Shown piece by piece: positions 6,783 through 14,620 of a DNA stretch of 15,518 bases (position 1 is the stretch's first letter; the number at the start of each line of letters is the position of its first letter). Made by a program: the position numbers and the translations under genes. This stretch comes from Asaia bogorensis (GTDB lineage: Bacteria > Pseudomonadota > Alphaproteobacteria > Acetobacterales > Acetobacteraceae): assembly GCA_945873675.1 (NCBI GenBank), contig CAMCEP010000035.1, positions 1-15,518 of the forward strand. Direction: 5' to 3'. The notes beneath the pieces are model-generated. The model searched no databases. It had not been told where the DNA came from and worked only from the letters and a program-made list of their open reading frames with translations.

Positions 6783-7769
6783 ATGACGTCTCATTTCAAC
6801 AGCGCGCATCTTACGCGTAGACTTGCTTTGAGCCTTCCGGCTGCGCTGGCTGCTGTTCCAGCGCGTGCTCAGACTTGGCCTACGCGCCCCGTTCGCCTTG
6901 TAGTTCCCTTCCCGCCTGGTGGCCCGGCGGATGCCATTGGCCGGATTGTCGCGGAACGATTGGCTGAAGTGTGGGGCCAGCCCGTCATCATTGATAATCG
7001 TGGGGGCGCAGGCGGCAATATCGGCGCAGATGTCGTAGCGAAGGCCGTGGCGGATGGCCACACATTGCTGCTTGCAGCGTCATCCCATGTTCAGGGAGCA
7101 GCGCTTTATCGCCGCCTAGCTTTCGAACCGATCGCCGATTTCACGCCGATCACGCAAATCGCCTATTACAGCTTGGTGGTTGTTGTTCACCCTTCGGTTC
7201 CAGCGGCGAACCTACGGGAATTCGAAGCGCTGATGCGCGCCAATCCCGGGCAGCTCACCATGACATCAGCGGGGGTAGGCACACCCACGCATCTGACCGC
7301 GGAGCTTTTTCGCATTCGCGCCGGTCTTGAATTCACGCATGTTCCTTTCCAAGGCGCGGCACCCGCACATACCGCACTCCTCGCAGGACAGGTTCAGGCC
7401 ATGTTCCATAATCCGGTCATGGCGGTACCTGCCGTTCAGGCTGGTCGCTTACGCGCCATTGCCACCACAGGCGCCAAGCGCGCCCAGGCATTGCCGGAAG
7501 TGCCCACCTTGGGAGAATCAGGCTATCCGGGCTTCGATGCAGGCACTTGGTATGCCATGCTGGGCCCCGTCGGGCTCCCAAATGCTATTGTCGCAAAGAT
7601 TGATGCTGATCTGCGTCGCGTAACAGCGATGCCGTCGGTACGCGAAAGATTTGCGGGCCAGTCACTCGAAGCGAGAGATCTTGGCCCGGAACCATTGAGC
7701 GCTCTCATGCGCGAAGAATTGGCCAGTTGGGGATCGTTGATTCAGCGTCTCGGAATACGCCAGGACTAA
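6783..7769 (+). CDS. Bug/TctC-family periplasmic solute-binding receptor (receptor 3)
   Basis: A 328-residue TTT-type receptor. I prefer ATG 6783 to the in-frame ATG 6756 because GAGGGAG lies 10 bases before it and the product then begins with a normal leader. The leader carries TRRLALSL, a twin-arginine-like pair before a hydrophobic stretch, and ends ARA before Gln30, so Tat export is possible. Markers are VPFPPGG near residue 40, IIDNRGGAGGNIGAD near 66-80, ADGHTLLL near 90 and THVPFQGAAPAH near 190. It ends 7 nt before the stop of the opposing ABH2 gene. Together with receptor 2 it looks like a paralogous pair. The ligand is unknown. Confidence 0.92.
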   Translation: MTSHFNSAHLTRRLALSLPAALAAVPARAQTWPTRPVRLVVPFPPGGPADAIGRIVAERLAEVWGQPVIIDNRGGAGGNIGADVVAKAVADGHTLLLAASSHVQGAALYRRLAFEPIADFTPITQIAYYSLVVVVHPSVPAANLREFEALMRANPGQLTMTSAGVGTPTHLTAELFRIRAGLEFTHVPFQGAAPAHTALLAGQVQAMFHNPVMAVPAVQAGRLRAIATTGAKRAQALPEVPTLGESGYPGFDAGTWYAMLGPVGLPNAIVAKIDADLRRVTAMPSVRERFAGQSLEARDLGPEPLSALMREELASWGSLIQRLGIRQD

Positions 7770-7776
7770 TTGTTCC

Positions 7777-8619
7777 TCATTCTCGATTCGCTACGCCGTC
7801 AATCTCACCGCAAAAATGGAGGAGGGATGTTGCGCAGGCAGCAGGCATCAGCACCTGAATTGCGTGGAAACGCGTTGGGAGATTGATCACCTTGATGCCA
7901 GGAATAGCCGCGCGAATTTGCGCTTCCTCATAGCCCGTTACCACACCTGCAGTTGGATATAGGCCAAGCGTTGGAACCTTCACCTGTGACAGATAAGGTG
8001 AAACATCCACCTTGGCTGCAACACGCGAAATGGCGATGAGTACTTCGACGTTCGATTTCCCCATTTCTTCCGCATACCACTTGACCAGTGCTGGATCTGC
8101 CTCGGGCGGGAAGCGCGTGGCGACATTCACAGCATCGGACCATCCCTTACTGCCCATGATACGTAACGCTTCCTGCCAAGAGGCATGACCGCAGGCGAAA
8201 GCTTCCTGAGTGGTCTTAGGAATCGTCACTGGTGCAGCGAGCAAAGTCAGGCTGCGCAGCCTCTCAGGCATGGTTGCACCCACCACAATACCCAGAATTC
8301 CCCCCAATGACTCGCCACAATAATGCACAGGCTTTCCCTGGCCAAAATGATCTATCACCGCGACCAGATCATCGAGAAAGGCATCGACATGGATTTCCTT
8401 ATGAGGATCGAAATCAAGCGGCGACTGACCCAGTCCGCGCAGATCCGGGCAGGCGATCCGGTAAAAACGTGAGAGATACGGAATCCAGGAACGCCAGAAA
8501 ACTTCAGATCTTCCATAGCCATGCTGCAGGATGAGCCAGGGGGCCTCCCGCCAAGGGTCGGTGTGGTCGTGAACGCGCACATGCAGCGATGGTCGTCCAG
8601 GTCGGGTGATCATGGGCAT
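7777..8619 (-). CDS. Alpha/beta hydrolase (ABH2) with intact serine nucleophile
   Basis: A 280-residue alpha/beta hydrolase. HG at 33-34, DLRGLGQSP at 59-67, the nucleophile elbow CGESLGG (101-107, Ser104) and His252 (TRFHAIQ) are visible. The acid after strand 7 is not obvious (YPTAGVV), so Glu231 or another residue may fill that role. Likely substrates are esters, lactones or C-C bonds of ring-cleavage products, but none can be singled out. The start ATG 8619 has AGGA about 9 bases upstream and is followed by a second in-frame ATG two codons later. The gene converges on receptor 3 and has its own candidate promoter at 8662-8690. It shares the N-terminal TDPW...HG...DLRGxGQSP layout with ABH1. 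Confidence 0.9.
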   Translation of the reverse strand: MPMITRPGRPSLHVRVHDHTDPWREAPWLILQHGYGRSEVFWRSWIPYLSRFYRIACPDLRGLGQSPLDFDPHKEIHVDAFLDDLVAVIDHFGQGKPVHYCGESLGGILGIVVGATMPERLRSLTLLAAPVTIPKTTQEAFACGHASWQEALRIMGSKGWSDAVNVATRFPPEADPALVKWYAEEMGKSNVEVLIAISRVAAKVDVSPYLSQVKVPTLGLYPTAGVVTGYEEAQIRAAIPGIKVINLPTRFHAIQVLMPAACATSLLHFCGEIDGVANRE

Positions 8620-8661
8620 GGCTGTTTTCCTGATCCTTGATCGTGAAAGCTGATCGGATCT

Positions 8662-8690
8662 TTTACACCTAGTCCAGTGTCGGCGGTCAA
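8662..8690 (-). promoter_or_regulatory. Candidate sigma-70 promoter for ABH2
   Basis: On the minus strand TTGACC (8685-8690, five of six consensus bases) is followed by exactly 17 bases and then TGTAAA (8662-8667, four of six). This places the start point roughly 30-35 nt before the ABH2 ATG at 8619. Spacing and orientation fit well, but it has not been tested against background frequency. Confidence 0.45.
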
Positions 8691-8777
8691 ATACTCGGTT
8701 GGTGGATTATGGGCAGCGCCACGAAGAGAGAGGGCGCGACATTCACTGGACCGTTTGTCACCATAAACATCGTGTGG

Positions 8778-8900
8778 CTAGCGCCGCACCGTGTTGCGCG
8801 ATACCCCAACTTCTCGCGCAATCGCGCGTAAACCCTTGCCTCGTTTGGCCAATAGACGGATCTCCAATGCCAGTTCTCCCACAAGCATAAAGACCCCCAT
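8778..8900 (-). pseudogene. IS21-family IstA-like N-terminal remnant
   Basis: A 40-codon minus-strand frame from ATG 8898-8900 reads LALEIRLLAKRGKGLRAIAR, then EVGVSRNTVRR, then TAG. This is a Hin/IS21-type helix-turn-helix (LRAIAREVGVSRNTV), typical of the first 40 residues of IS21 IstA transposases. The integrase domain and istB are absent, and sequence beyond the stop does not continue the protein. It lies directly beside the IS256 and IS6 scraps. A different HTH-bearing transposase or resolvase is possible. Confidence 0.55.
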
Positions 8901-8941
8901 CCACATGACAGGGGCACCATAAGCCTGGGTCAGATTTCAAA

Positions 8942-9019
8942 CGGCACCCGGATCAGTTTTACTCCGGCGCTTACACCGTCATCATCGCGGTGGGCATCAA
9001 CGCTGACGGCCGGCGCGAA
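8942..9019 (+). pseudogene. Sliver of an IS256-family (Mutator-like) transposase
   Basis: A plus-strand frame reads VIIAVGINADGRRE (8978-9019). This resembles the IS256-family strand that carries V-x-x-A-x-G-V-N-x-D/E-G-R-R-E-V-L-G. Only about 15-25 residues are recognisable, so there is neither a catalytic triad nor element ends. It runs directly into the IS6 fragment on the opposite strand, the two meeting near 9015-9021. The short length limits confidence. Confidence 0.42.
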
Positions 9020-9277
9020 AACCTCGTCGAGATGCCATTGCCGGTGCTTGAATGATGGCATCGCCCACACCCGGCTCCGCCTAATCTTGGCTACGAAAAT
9101 CGTCCCGAAACGGTTCCACCAGAACCGAACCGTCTCATGTGTGGTGTAGATGCCGCGCTCGTGCAGCAGGTCCTCGACGTTTCGCAATGACAGCGGGTAC
9201 CGGACATACATCATCACCGCCAGGCGGCTGATCTCGGGCGACGCCTTGAAGTAGCGGAAGATGTGGGGATTGCTCAT
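9017..9277 (-). pseudogene. IS6-family transposase, N-terminal 87 residues (IS6-A)
   Basis: From ATG 9277 the product reads FRYFKASPEISRLAVMMYVR, then YPLSLRNVEDLLHERGI and RQWHLDEVF. This is the zinc/HTH N-terminus of IS6-family (IS26-like) transposases up to and including the first catalytic Asp (residue 84). Family members run to about 230-260 residues. Here the homology stops at Phe87, after which the frame continues for 28 unrelated residues read antisense through the IS256 sliver and ends at 8930. The second Asp and Glu are absent, so the protein is inactive. A 52-bp part of it recurs at 10712-10763. Confidence 0.87.
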
Positions 9278-9436
9278 GCCCCAAAGGCCAGCGACTTACG
9301 CTTCGGGCATAAGCCGATTTTCCTCTGACACTGCCTCCTACGCTACGATTCTACCAGATCAACCGAAAAATCGAAGTCCCTCACGACTTTCCACATGGTC
9401 TGCAAGAATTATGAAACGCATGCCACCAGCAGCACA

Positions 9437-10381
9437 TCAATGCTTCAACACACCCGTCTTCGTCAGCCCCATAGCCACGACCCAGCCGAGCACCAAACCC
9501 ACAAGCGCCCCGCCGGACGCGTGGATGAACCATGCGATGAAGCCTGATGCTACTCCGATTGCATCCCCCACCTGCTTGGCGAAGCCGAGCAGGCCGTATT
9601 CCGGCACTTTCCAGCCCATCTCCGCCATTCCGTGCAGGATGATGCCACCGCCGACCCAGAGCATGGCCAGCATGCCGATGATGCTGAGCAGCTTGAGAAA
9701 GGGTGGCATACCCGTGACCAGCCCGCGGCCTATGACACGAACAATGCCCGCCCGGTTCTTCGCCAAATGCACGCCAAGGTCATCAGCCTTCACGATCAGG
9801 GCAACTGCGCCATAGACCGCGACGGTCACAGCGATGCCGACGGCTGCCAGCACCATGGCCTTGTTGAGAAACGTCGGTGTTGTGATCTGGCCGAGCGTGA
9901 TCGCCATGATCTCGGCTGAGAGGATCATGTCGGTGCGGATGGCGCTGGCGACTTTCTGGTCTTCGAGCGCTTTGGCGTCGAGCGACTCGCCGAGGGCGGG
10001 CGCTGGGTCGCCAGCCTCCGCATGCGGCGAAATCAGCGCACGCACCTTTTCATAGCCTTCGAAGCATAGAAAAAGCCCGCCAACCATCAATAACGGTGTG
10101 ATCGCCCAGGGCGCGAAGAAGCTCAGCGCCAGCGCACCGGGCAGCAGAATCACGAGCTTGTTCTTGATCGAGCCCCACGCGATCTTGCCGATGATCGGCA
10201 GTTCGCGGTCGGAGGCAAATCCGACCACGTAGCGCGGCGTCACAGCGGCATCATCAATGACAATGCCAGCGGCTTTCGATCCAGCCTTTAAGGTCTGCGC
10301 TGCAATATCATCCAGTGACGAAGCCGCAACCTTGGCGATCGCCGCCACGTCGTCTAGTAGCGCCAGAAGTCCGCCACTCAT
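9437..10381 (-). CDS. DUF808/YedI-family inner-membrane protein
   Basis: A 314-residue polytopic membrane protein of the DUF808 (E. coli YedI) family, with the same opening SGGLLALLDDVAAIAK and a typical length (about 300-320). Its N-terminal soluble part (1-75) carries DDAAVTPRYVVGF. Hydrophobic segments follow at roughly 80-105, 165-195, 225-250 and 280-305, with IRTDMILSAEIMAI between. The family's function is unknown. GAAGGGG lies 10-15 bases before ATG 10381. Upstream on the same strand a frame closes in the overlap ATGA, hinting at a lost co-transcribed gene. It is intact, although IS6 fragments in the same orientation lie on either side. Confidence 0.93.
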   Translation of the reverse strand: MSGGLLALLDDVAAIAKVAASSLDDIAAQTLKAGSKAAGIVIDDAAVTPRYVVGFASDRELPIIGKIAWGSIKNKLVILLPGALALSFFAPWAITPLLMVGGLFLCFEGYEKVRALISPHAEAGDPAPALGESLDAKALEDQKVASAIRTDMILSAEIMAITLGQITTPTFLNKAMVLAAVGIAVTVAVYGAVALIVKADDLGVHLAKNRAGIVRVIGRGLVTGMPPFLKLLSIIGMLAMLWVGGGIILHGMAEMGWKVPEYGLLGFAKQVGDAIGVASGFIAWFIHASGGALVGLVLGWVVAMGLTKTGVLKH

Positions 10382-10530
10382 GATCGCCCTGCCCCTTCAG
10401 AAGTCGACGACGTCAAGCCGGGCCGCATCTTGCGCCGCCGGTCCGATCGCCTGAGGCACATAAGGCCCAGGAGCGCCATCGCGGGAATGGTGGACAAACG
10501 GATACCGACCATCGCGCCCGAATAAGCGGC
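10378..10530 (-). pseudogene. Possible truncated C-terminus of a membrane protein upstream of DUF808
   Basis: One minus-strand frame reads AAYSGAMVGIRLSTIPAMAL, then LGLMCLRRSDRRRKMRPG, and ends at a TGA that overlaps the DUF808 ATG as ATGA (10378-10381). A hydrophobic helix followed by a basic tail is typical of transporter C-termini such as MFS, but no signature is present to confirm that. Another frame here is also open (ending TGA 10397), so the choice is uncertain. The front would have been lost to the IS6 event. Confidence 0.25.
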
Positions 10531-10538
10531 TCGTGGTC

Positions 10539-10711
10539 TTAACGCCAACCGCTGCCTTCCGGCACACTTAATCGGCGAAGCACCTCAGACCATTTTGTTA
10601 GCACCACCTCAAACAATCGTGCAACAGCGGCGGGGCAAAAACCAGGGCAATCGGCTTGAAGTGCTGTGGGATTGAACGAACCCGTTGTCGCGGGACGGGG
10701 TGCGATTTGTC
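10539..10711. other. Unassigned sequence between the DUF808 locus and IS6-B
   Basis: A minus-strand frame ending at 10539 finishes with LFEVVLTKWSEVLRRLSVPE and GSGWR, which looks protein-like but matches nothing I recognise. The frame starts inside the IS6 fragment, so its N-terminus is spurious. It may be a piece of another mobile element. No RNA gene or terminator is evident. Confidence 0.25.
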
Positions 10712-10763
10712 GATGCCGCGCTCGTGCAGCAGGTCCTCGACGTTCCGCAATGACAGCGGGTAT
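10712..10763 (-). repeat. IS6-family transposase fragment (IS6-B), 52-bp match to IS6-A
   Basis: These 52 bases match 9149-9200 at 50 positions and encode the same peptide (RYPLSLRNVEDLLHERGI on the minus strand). Homology ends sharply at both sides: at 10763/10766 repeat R copy 2 begins, and at 10711 unassigned sequence begins. The orientation is the same as IS6-A, so the DUF808 gene lies between two direct IS6 scraps. Confidence 0.85.
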
Positions 10764-10765
10764 CG

Positions 10766-10817
10766 TGACGTGCCCCCCCCTGAATGTACCCACTCAGACG
10801 GTGAATCCGCTGCTTTG
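10766..10817 (+). repeat. Repeat R, copy 2
   Basis: Direct repeat of 1966-2015 with an eight-C run where copy 1 has CCTCCC. It starts within three bases of the IS6-B fragment, as if the element whose end it represents had inserted into, or recombined with, IS6. About 30-60 bases further on (10845-10885) the sequence has a GTCAATCC...GGGCGCC...GGGGTCAC pattern that recalls IS21 ends, but this is not diagnostic. Confidence 0.58.
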
Positions 10818-11063
10818 TTCGGCGTCAGAAATGGTGGTGTCAATCCTAAACGGGCGCCAGCCAGAAGGGGTCACGCGGCCTAAACTGATGGAGCCGTGTC
10901 CCGTGGCATGGATACAACAGACAGGCTGGACCAGCCGCCAATTGCCGTGACCTGCGCCGCTTATCGGCGGCCCGACGACGCGTGGCAGCAATTGTCTCGG
11001 GCGCATCCGCCGGGCTAGGCTTCCCATCAACGCCAAGGACCGGAACAGAGCATAGAACGCGCC
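10818..11063. other. Non-coding stretch before the phosphodiesterase gene
   Basis: I see no credible gene in these 246 bases. The left part probably still belongs to the mobile-element debris that begins with repeat R. The right part should contain the promoter of the phosphodiesterase gene, but no clear hexamer pair stands out, and the bases before ATG 11064 lack a strong ribosome site. Confidence 0.35.
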
Positions 11064-12017
11064 ATGCCGTCGCATCTCTCCAGTCTCACCCTGGCTCTGT
11101 TTGTCGCGCTCACCTGCAGCGCCGCGGCCCAATCGGCCAGAGAGCGCCCGCTGGTGATCGCCCATCGCGGTGCCAGCCAATACTTGCCCGAACACACGAT
11201 GGAGGCCTATCACCTTGCCATCCGGCAGGGCGCCGATTTCATCGAGCCCGACCTGCTACTGACCGCCGATGGCATCGCGGTGGCCCGCCACGACCGCGCG
11301 CTCGGCGCGACTACGAATATCGCATCTCACCCCACCCTGCCGAGCAACATCGATCAAATCACGTTCAGACAGCTACAGGGCCTGCAGGCTATCTCTCGCG
11401 GCGGCGCCGCCTATGCGCCACCCGGGGCGGGTGCCGCAGGCTTGCGGGTGCCGAGCTTCGCCGAGGTGCTGGACGAGTTGCGCGCGCTCCACGCATCCAC
11501 CGGGCGCATCGTGGGCGTCTATCCAGAGGTGAAAACCATTGGCCAGGGGCTCAACAGCTACAACCGCGCCCTGGCGGATGCGATGCTGGCCGAGCTCGCT
11601 CATCCCCGCCATGGCAGGCTGTTCGACGGTCGCCGCGGAAATGTCATTCTTCAGTCTTTCGATGGTGAGGTGGTGGCCTACCTCTCGCGCCAATCATCGC
11701 TGCCGGTGGTGCAGCTTTCCCCGCAATGCCCGGCCAGTGCGGATATCCCGGCGATTGCCGCGCGCGCTGATGGCGTCGGCACCCAGGCTGCCCAAGCTGA
11801 TGCGGATTGCCTGCAAAGGCTGCGCGCGGCGGGGCTGTTCGTGCATGTTTATACGCTGTCCAATGCGAACCCCGACCTGCACGCGACGATGTTCCGAAAC
11901 GGCGTGAATGGCGTGTTCACGAACGCCCCCGACACGGCCATCGCCCAGCGCGAGCAGGCGCTGCCAGGTGCCCGGCCGCGCGAGTGGGTTGCCCCGGCGC
12001 GGCGGCGCCGCGACTGA
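11064..12017 (+). CDS. glpQ: Secreted glycerophosphodiester phosphodiesterase
   Basis: A 317-residue GDPD-domain enzyme that hydrolyses glycerophosphodiesters to glycerol-3-phosphate and an alcohol, here in the periplasm. The leader (SSLTLALFVALTCSAAA) precedes Gln23. Catalytic landmarks are IAHRGASQYLPEHT (His at about 34), the metal ligands in FIEPDLLLTADG, the second His in VARHDRAL, VYPEVK around residue 154, and the C-terminal VYTLSNANPD and GVNGVFTNAPD. This is the GlpQ type rather than the shorter cytosolic UgpQ type. The Arg-rich tail (PARRRRD) is unremarkable. The IS66 element sits 24 bp beyond the stop. It is scavenging phosphate or glycerol, and no pho box is visible. Confidence 0.93.
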   Translation: MPSHLSSLTLALFVALTCSAAAQSARERPLVIAHRGASQYLPEHTMEAYHLAIRQGADFIEPDLLLTADGIAVARHDRALGATTNIASHPTLPSNIDQITFRQLQGLQAISRGGAAYAPPGAGAAGLRVPSFAEVLDELRALHASTGRIVGVYPEVKTIGQGLNSYNRALADAMLAELAHPRHGRLFDGRRGNVILQSFDGEVVAYLSRQSSLPVVQLSPQCPASADIPAIAARADGVGTQAAQADADCLQRLRAAGLFVHVYTLSNANPDLHATMFRNGVNGVFTNAPDTAIAQREQALPGARPREWVAPARRRRD

Positions 12018-12033
12018 TGCCGCGGAGTGGGCG

Positions 12034-12041
12034 GAAGTTGG
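12034..12041 (+). repeat. Target-site duplication, left copy (GAAGTTGG)
   Basis: GAAGTTGG immediately precedes the GTAA end of the IS66 element and recurs exactly at 14643-14650 right after the opposite end. Eight bases is the duplication size known for the IS66 family, so the pair fixes both ends of the insertion. Confidence 0.93.
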
Positions 12042-12063
12042 GTAACCATCCGCCGAGTCCCAC
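12042..12063 (+). repeat. IS66 terminal inverted repeat, tnpC side
   Basis: It reads GTAACCATCCGCC then GAGTCCCAC, and pairs with 14621-14642 at 18 of 22 positions. The GTAA start is characteristic of IS66 ends. Confidence 0.9.
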
Positions 12064-12076
12064 GGTGTTTTGATCT

Positions 12077-13716
12077 TCACGCTGCGCTGGGCGCCATGTT
12101 CTGCTGCATTTTCCAATTCCAGGGCAGCAATTCATGAAGTCTCTGCTGCGCCATATCGGCGATACGGGTCAGCACGTCAGCAAGCCAGGCGCGCGGATCA
12201 ACGCCGTTCAGCTTTGCGGTCTGGATCAGGCTGTACATGGCGGCGGCGCGCTCTCCGCCCTGGTCGGAGCCCGCAAAAAGCCAAGCCTTCCGACCAAGTG
12301 CCGCGCCGCGCAACATGCGCTCGGCGGCGTTATTCGTCAGGCAAATACGGCCATCACTCAGGAACCGCGTGAAAGCCCCCCAACGCTTCAGCATGTAATC
12401 CATGGCTTGGGCAAGGTCATTGTGGCGCGAGAGCTTCGCCCGTTCGGCACGCATCCATGCCTCAAGCGCGGATACCAATGGCGCGATGTCGCGCTGGCGC
12501 ACCGCAAGCCGCTCAGCCGCAGGCTTGCCATTGATCGCGGCTTCGGCGGCGAATATCGCATCAATCTGGCGCACGGCCTCAATGGCGAGTGGCATGTGAT
12601 GCAGCTCGGCCAGCTTGAACAATTTCCGCCTGCCATGGGCCCAGCATGCCGCCTCCAGGATTGGCCCTGGTTGTCGCCCTGACGCATAGAGCCCATTGAA
12701 CCCGGCACAGGCATCCGCCTGCAGAATGCCGGTGTAATTGGCCAAGTGGCGTTCGGGATGGATGGCTTTTCGATCTCGGGAATAGCGAAACATCGCCGCG
12801 GGCGGGTCCGTGCCACCAAAGGGCGCATCATCACGCACATAGGTCCAAAAACGCCCGACATCGGTGCGCCCTGCCGCCAGGACCGGCACAGTGGTGTCAT
12901 CACCATGCAGCCGCTCGGCCGCCAGCACATGTGCCTCAATCAGCATCATGAGCGGCGTGATCGTCGCGGTGCTGGCGCCCACCCAATCCCCGATCGTCGA
13001 TGTGCTGAGGTAGATGCCCTCACGCGCAAAGGTCTCACTCAACCGATTGAGCGGCAGGTGCTGACCGAATTTCGCCTCAGAATGGTGGCGAGGAGATACG
13101 GCCCCGCCCTGCCGCGCATGATCGGGTGAAAGGGCGCGGGCGGCTGAGTGATGGCCTCACAACTGCGGCAGGCAAATTTCTCCCGCACTGTCTGGATGAC
13201 TTTCCATTGCCGAGGGATGACTTCCAGCGTTTCGGTCACATCCTCGCCGAGTTTCACAAGCATGCCATTACAGCAGGGGCAGGCGCTTGGTGAGGGCAGG
13301 ACGATTCTCTCGCGCGGCAAATGATCGGGCAGTGGGGTGCGCTTGGGGTGGTTCTGCGCCTTGTCCTGCTTGGTGTCTGGCGCGGACTGCGTACTGGCCA
13401 GGCGATTGATTTCCGCTCTGGTCTTGGCTTCGGATTGTGCGGTAGTGAGTTCGTCGAGCTGCAATTCCAACTGATCAACCAGCCTTCGGCTGCGTTCGGA
13501 GCTTGCGCCGTAGCGGTCGTGTTGCAGGCGTGCGATGAGTTTCTTGAGATGGGCGATGGTGTTTTCCGCACTCGCCAATGCTGCCTGTTCGGCGACACGC
13601 CCCGCGCGTTCTGCGATGAGTGCTGATCTCTCCGCTGCAAGTGCTGCCTGGCTTGCGATATAGGCCGCGCGCAGTGTTTCAATATCTTCGGGGATATGTG
13701 GCGCGGGCGTTGTCAC
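12077..13716 (-). pseudogene. tnpC: IS66 TnpC transposase, frameshifted once
   Basis: The DDE transposase of IS66. The first part (GTG 13716 down to about 13079) has a leucine-rich coiled coil (LKKLIARLQHDRYGASSERS), a CPCC zinc knuckle and CRSCEAITQPPAP. The rest, in another frame to 12077, carries the catalytic GDDTT and LQADACAGFNGLY, then the Glu in NNAAERMLRGAALGRK. Frame one runs on into RRNSVSTCRSIG and stops. Frame two continues as AKFGQHLPLNRLSETF, as in relatives. Restoring one base at about 13078 (CTGAGG to CTGGAGG) joins them into a protein of about 546 residues, the normal size. The catalytic residues are all intact, so the damage is recent or a sequencing error. Confidence 0.93.
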
Positions 13717-13785
13717 GCCAAGAATCGAATCACATCACACCCGATCTGCAAAGAGGAAATGTACGATTTCAGCACATAAATTCAT

Positions 13786-14133
13786 TCACCCCGCGCTTGC
13801 AGGGCGCCAAGTGTGCTGCGGATTTCTCCAGTCAATACCTTCAAGCATGTAGCCAAGCTGTGAGCCCATGATCGAGACCGATCCGGCCATGACAGAGGGC
13901 CATACGAAACGGCCACGCTCCAACCGTTTGGCATAAAGCGACATGCCGAGCCCATCATGCCAGAGGATCTTGATCAAATCACCGCGGCGACCGCGGAAGA
14001 CAAATAGATCCCCCGCGTGAGGGTCGCGGCCCAGTGATTGTTGTACCTGGGCCGCAAGGCCATTCATGCCGCGCCGCATATCCGTATGGCCTGACGCCAG
14101 CCACACACGCATGCCAGGCGGAATAGCCAGCAT
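13786..14133 (-). CDS. tnpB: IS66 accessory protein TnpB
   Basis: 115 residues from ATG 14131-14133, the classic TnpB length. It reads IPPGMRVWLASGHTDMRRG, then DLFVFRGRRGDLIKILWHDG, SLYAKRLERGRFVWP and MLEGIDWRNPQHTWRP, an almost textbook IS66 TnpB. The start overlaps the tnpA stop by one base (TGATG), indicating translational coupling. A longer frame opens at 14157, but the coupled ATG fits the family better. TnpB is needed for IS66 transposition, though its biochemical role is unsettled. It appears intact. Confidence 0.95.
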   Translation of the reverse strand: MLAIPPGMRVWLASGHTDMRRGMNGLAAQVQQSLGRDPHAGDLFVFRGRRGDLIKILWHDGLGMSLYAKRLERGRFVWPSVMAGSVSIMGSQLGYMLEGIDWRNPQHTWRPASAG

Positions 14134-14546
14134 CAACGCAGCGCACCGATAATGCACGATAGTGCAGGCAGGCTGAGTGCCGCGCCGATTTCCAGTCGCG
14201 TGCCATTCGCAAGCGTGATCGTGATCAGCCGTTGATCTGGTTGCGGCGGAGCCTCGGCCGGGACAGACACCGACGATGGCGCATTGGCTGCCGTAATCGG
14301 AGCATCCATAGCACTTGCTGCATCAACGACTACCGGCAGGAAACCGAGCGGCCCTGGCGTTGTTAGCACGCCAGCGCGCGCCTGCTTGCGCCATGCCCAG
14401 AGAATGCTCCGGCTGATCTCATGCCGACGGGCAACCTCCGCAACCGTGGCGCCAGCCTCATCAGCCTCAGCCACAATCCGAAGCTTATCAGCCACAGACC
14501 AACGGCGCCGCCGCTCAACGCCAGAAATTATCTCTAGCCCCATCAT
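14133..14546 (-). CDS. tnpA: IS66 accessory protein TnpA
   Basis: About 137 residues from an ATG at 14544-14546 (a GTG one codon earlier is the alternative, and GGGGGGTG precedes both). The N-terminal half is a helix-turn-helix module: RRRRWSVADKLRIVAEADEA, then ATVAEVARRHEISRSILWAW, as in the IS66 TnpA/transposase-8 family. The second half is a Pro/Ala-rich linker ending in LANGTRLEIGAALS, the typical IS66 TnpA C-terminus. Its TGA overlaps the tnpB ATG. It appears intact and probably binds element ends. Confidence 0.93.
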   Translation of the reverse strand: MMGLEIISGVERRRRWSVADKLRIVAEADEAGATVAEVARRHEISRSILWAWRKQARAGVLTTPGPLGFLPVVVDAASAMDAPITAANAPSSVSVPAEAPPQPDQRLITITLANGTRLEIGAALSLPALSCIIGALR

Positions 14547-14620
14547 CACCCCCCGTACTTATGAGCGACCTTAAGATCGTCCATAAAAACAGATGACAGA
14601 GGCTCCAACGGGAAAGAAAG

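Noticed and set aside
136..7769. Complete tripartite tricarboxylate transporter
   Set aside because: Only the receptor component is found, three times. No TctA-like 12-helix or TctB-like 4-helix membrane protein is present.
9261..9919. Plus-strand frames opposite the DUF808 gene
   Set aside because: Shadows of the DUF808 coding strand, low complexity, no recognisable motif.
10771..10778. Eight-C run as a phase-variation tract
   Set aside because: It lies in non-coding repeat R, not in a gene or between promoter elements, and differs from copy 1 only by ordinary mutation.
12134..13129. Plus-strand frames opposite tnpC
   Set aside because: Antisense to a clearly recognised transposase. Their open length follows from its codon bias.
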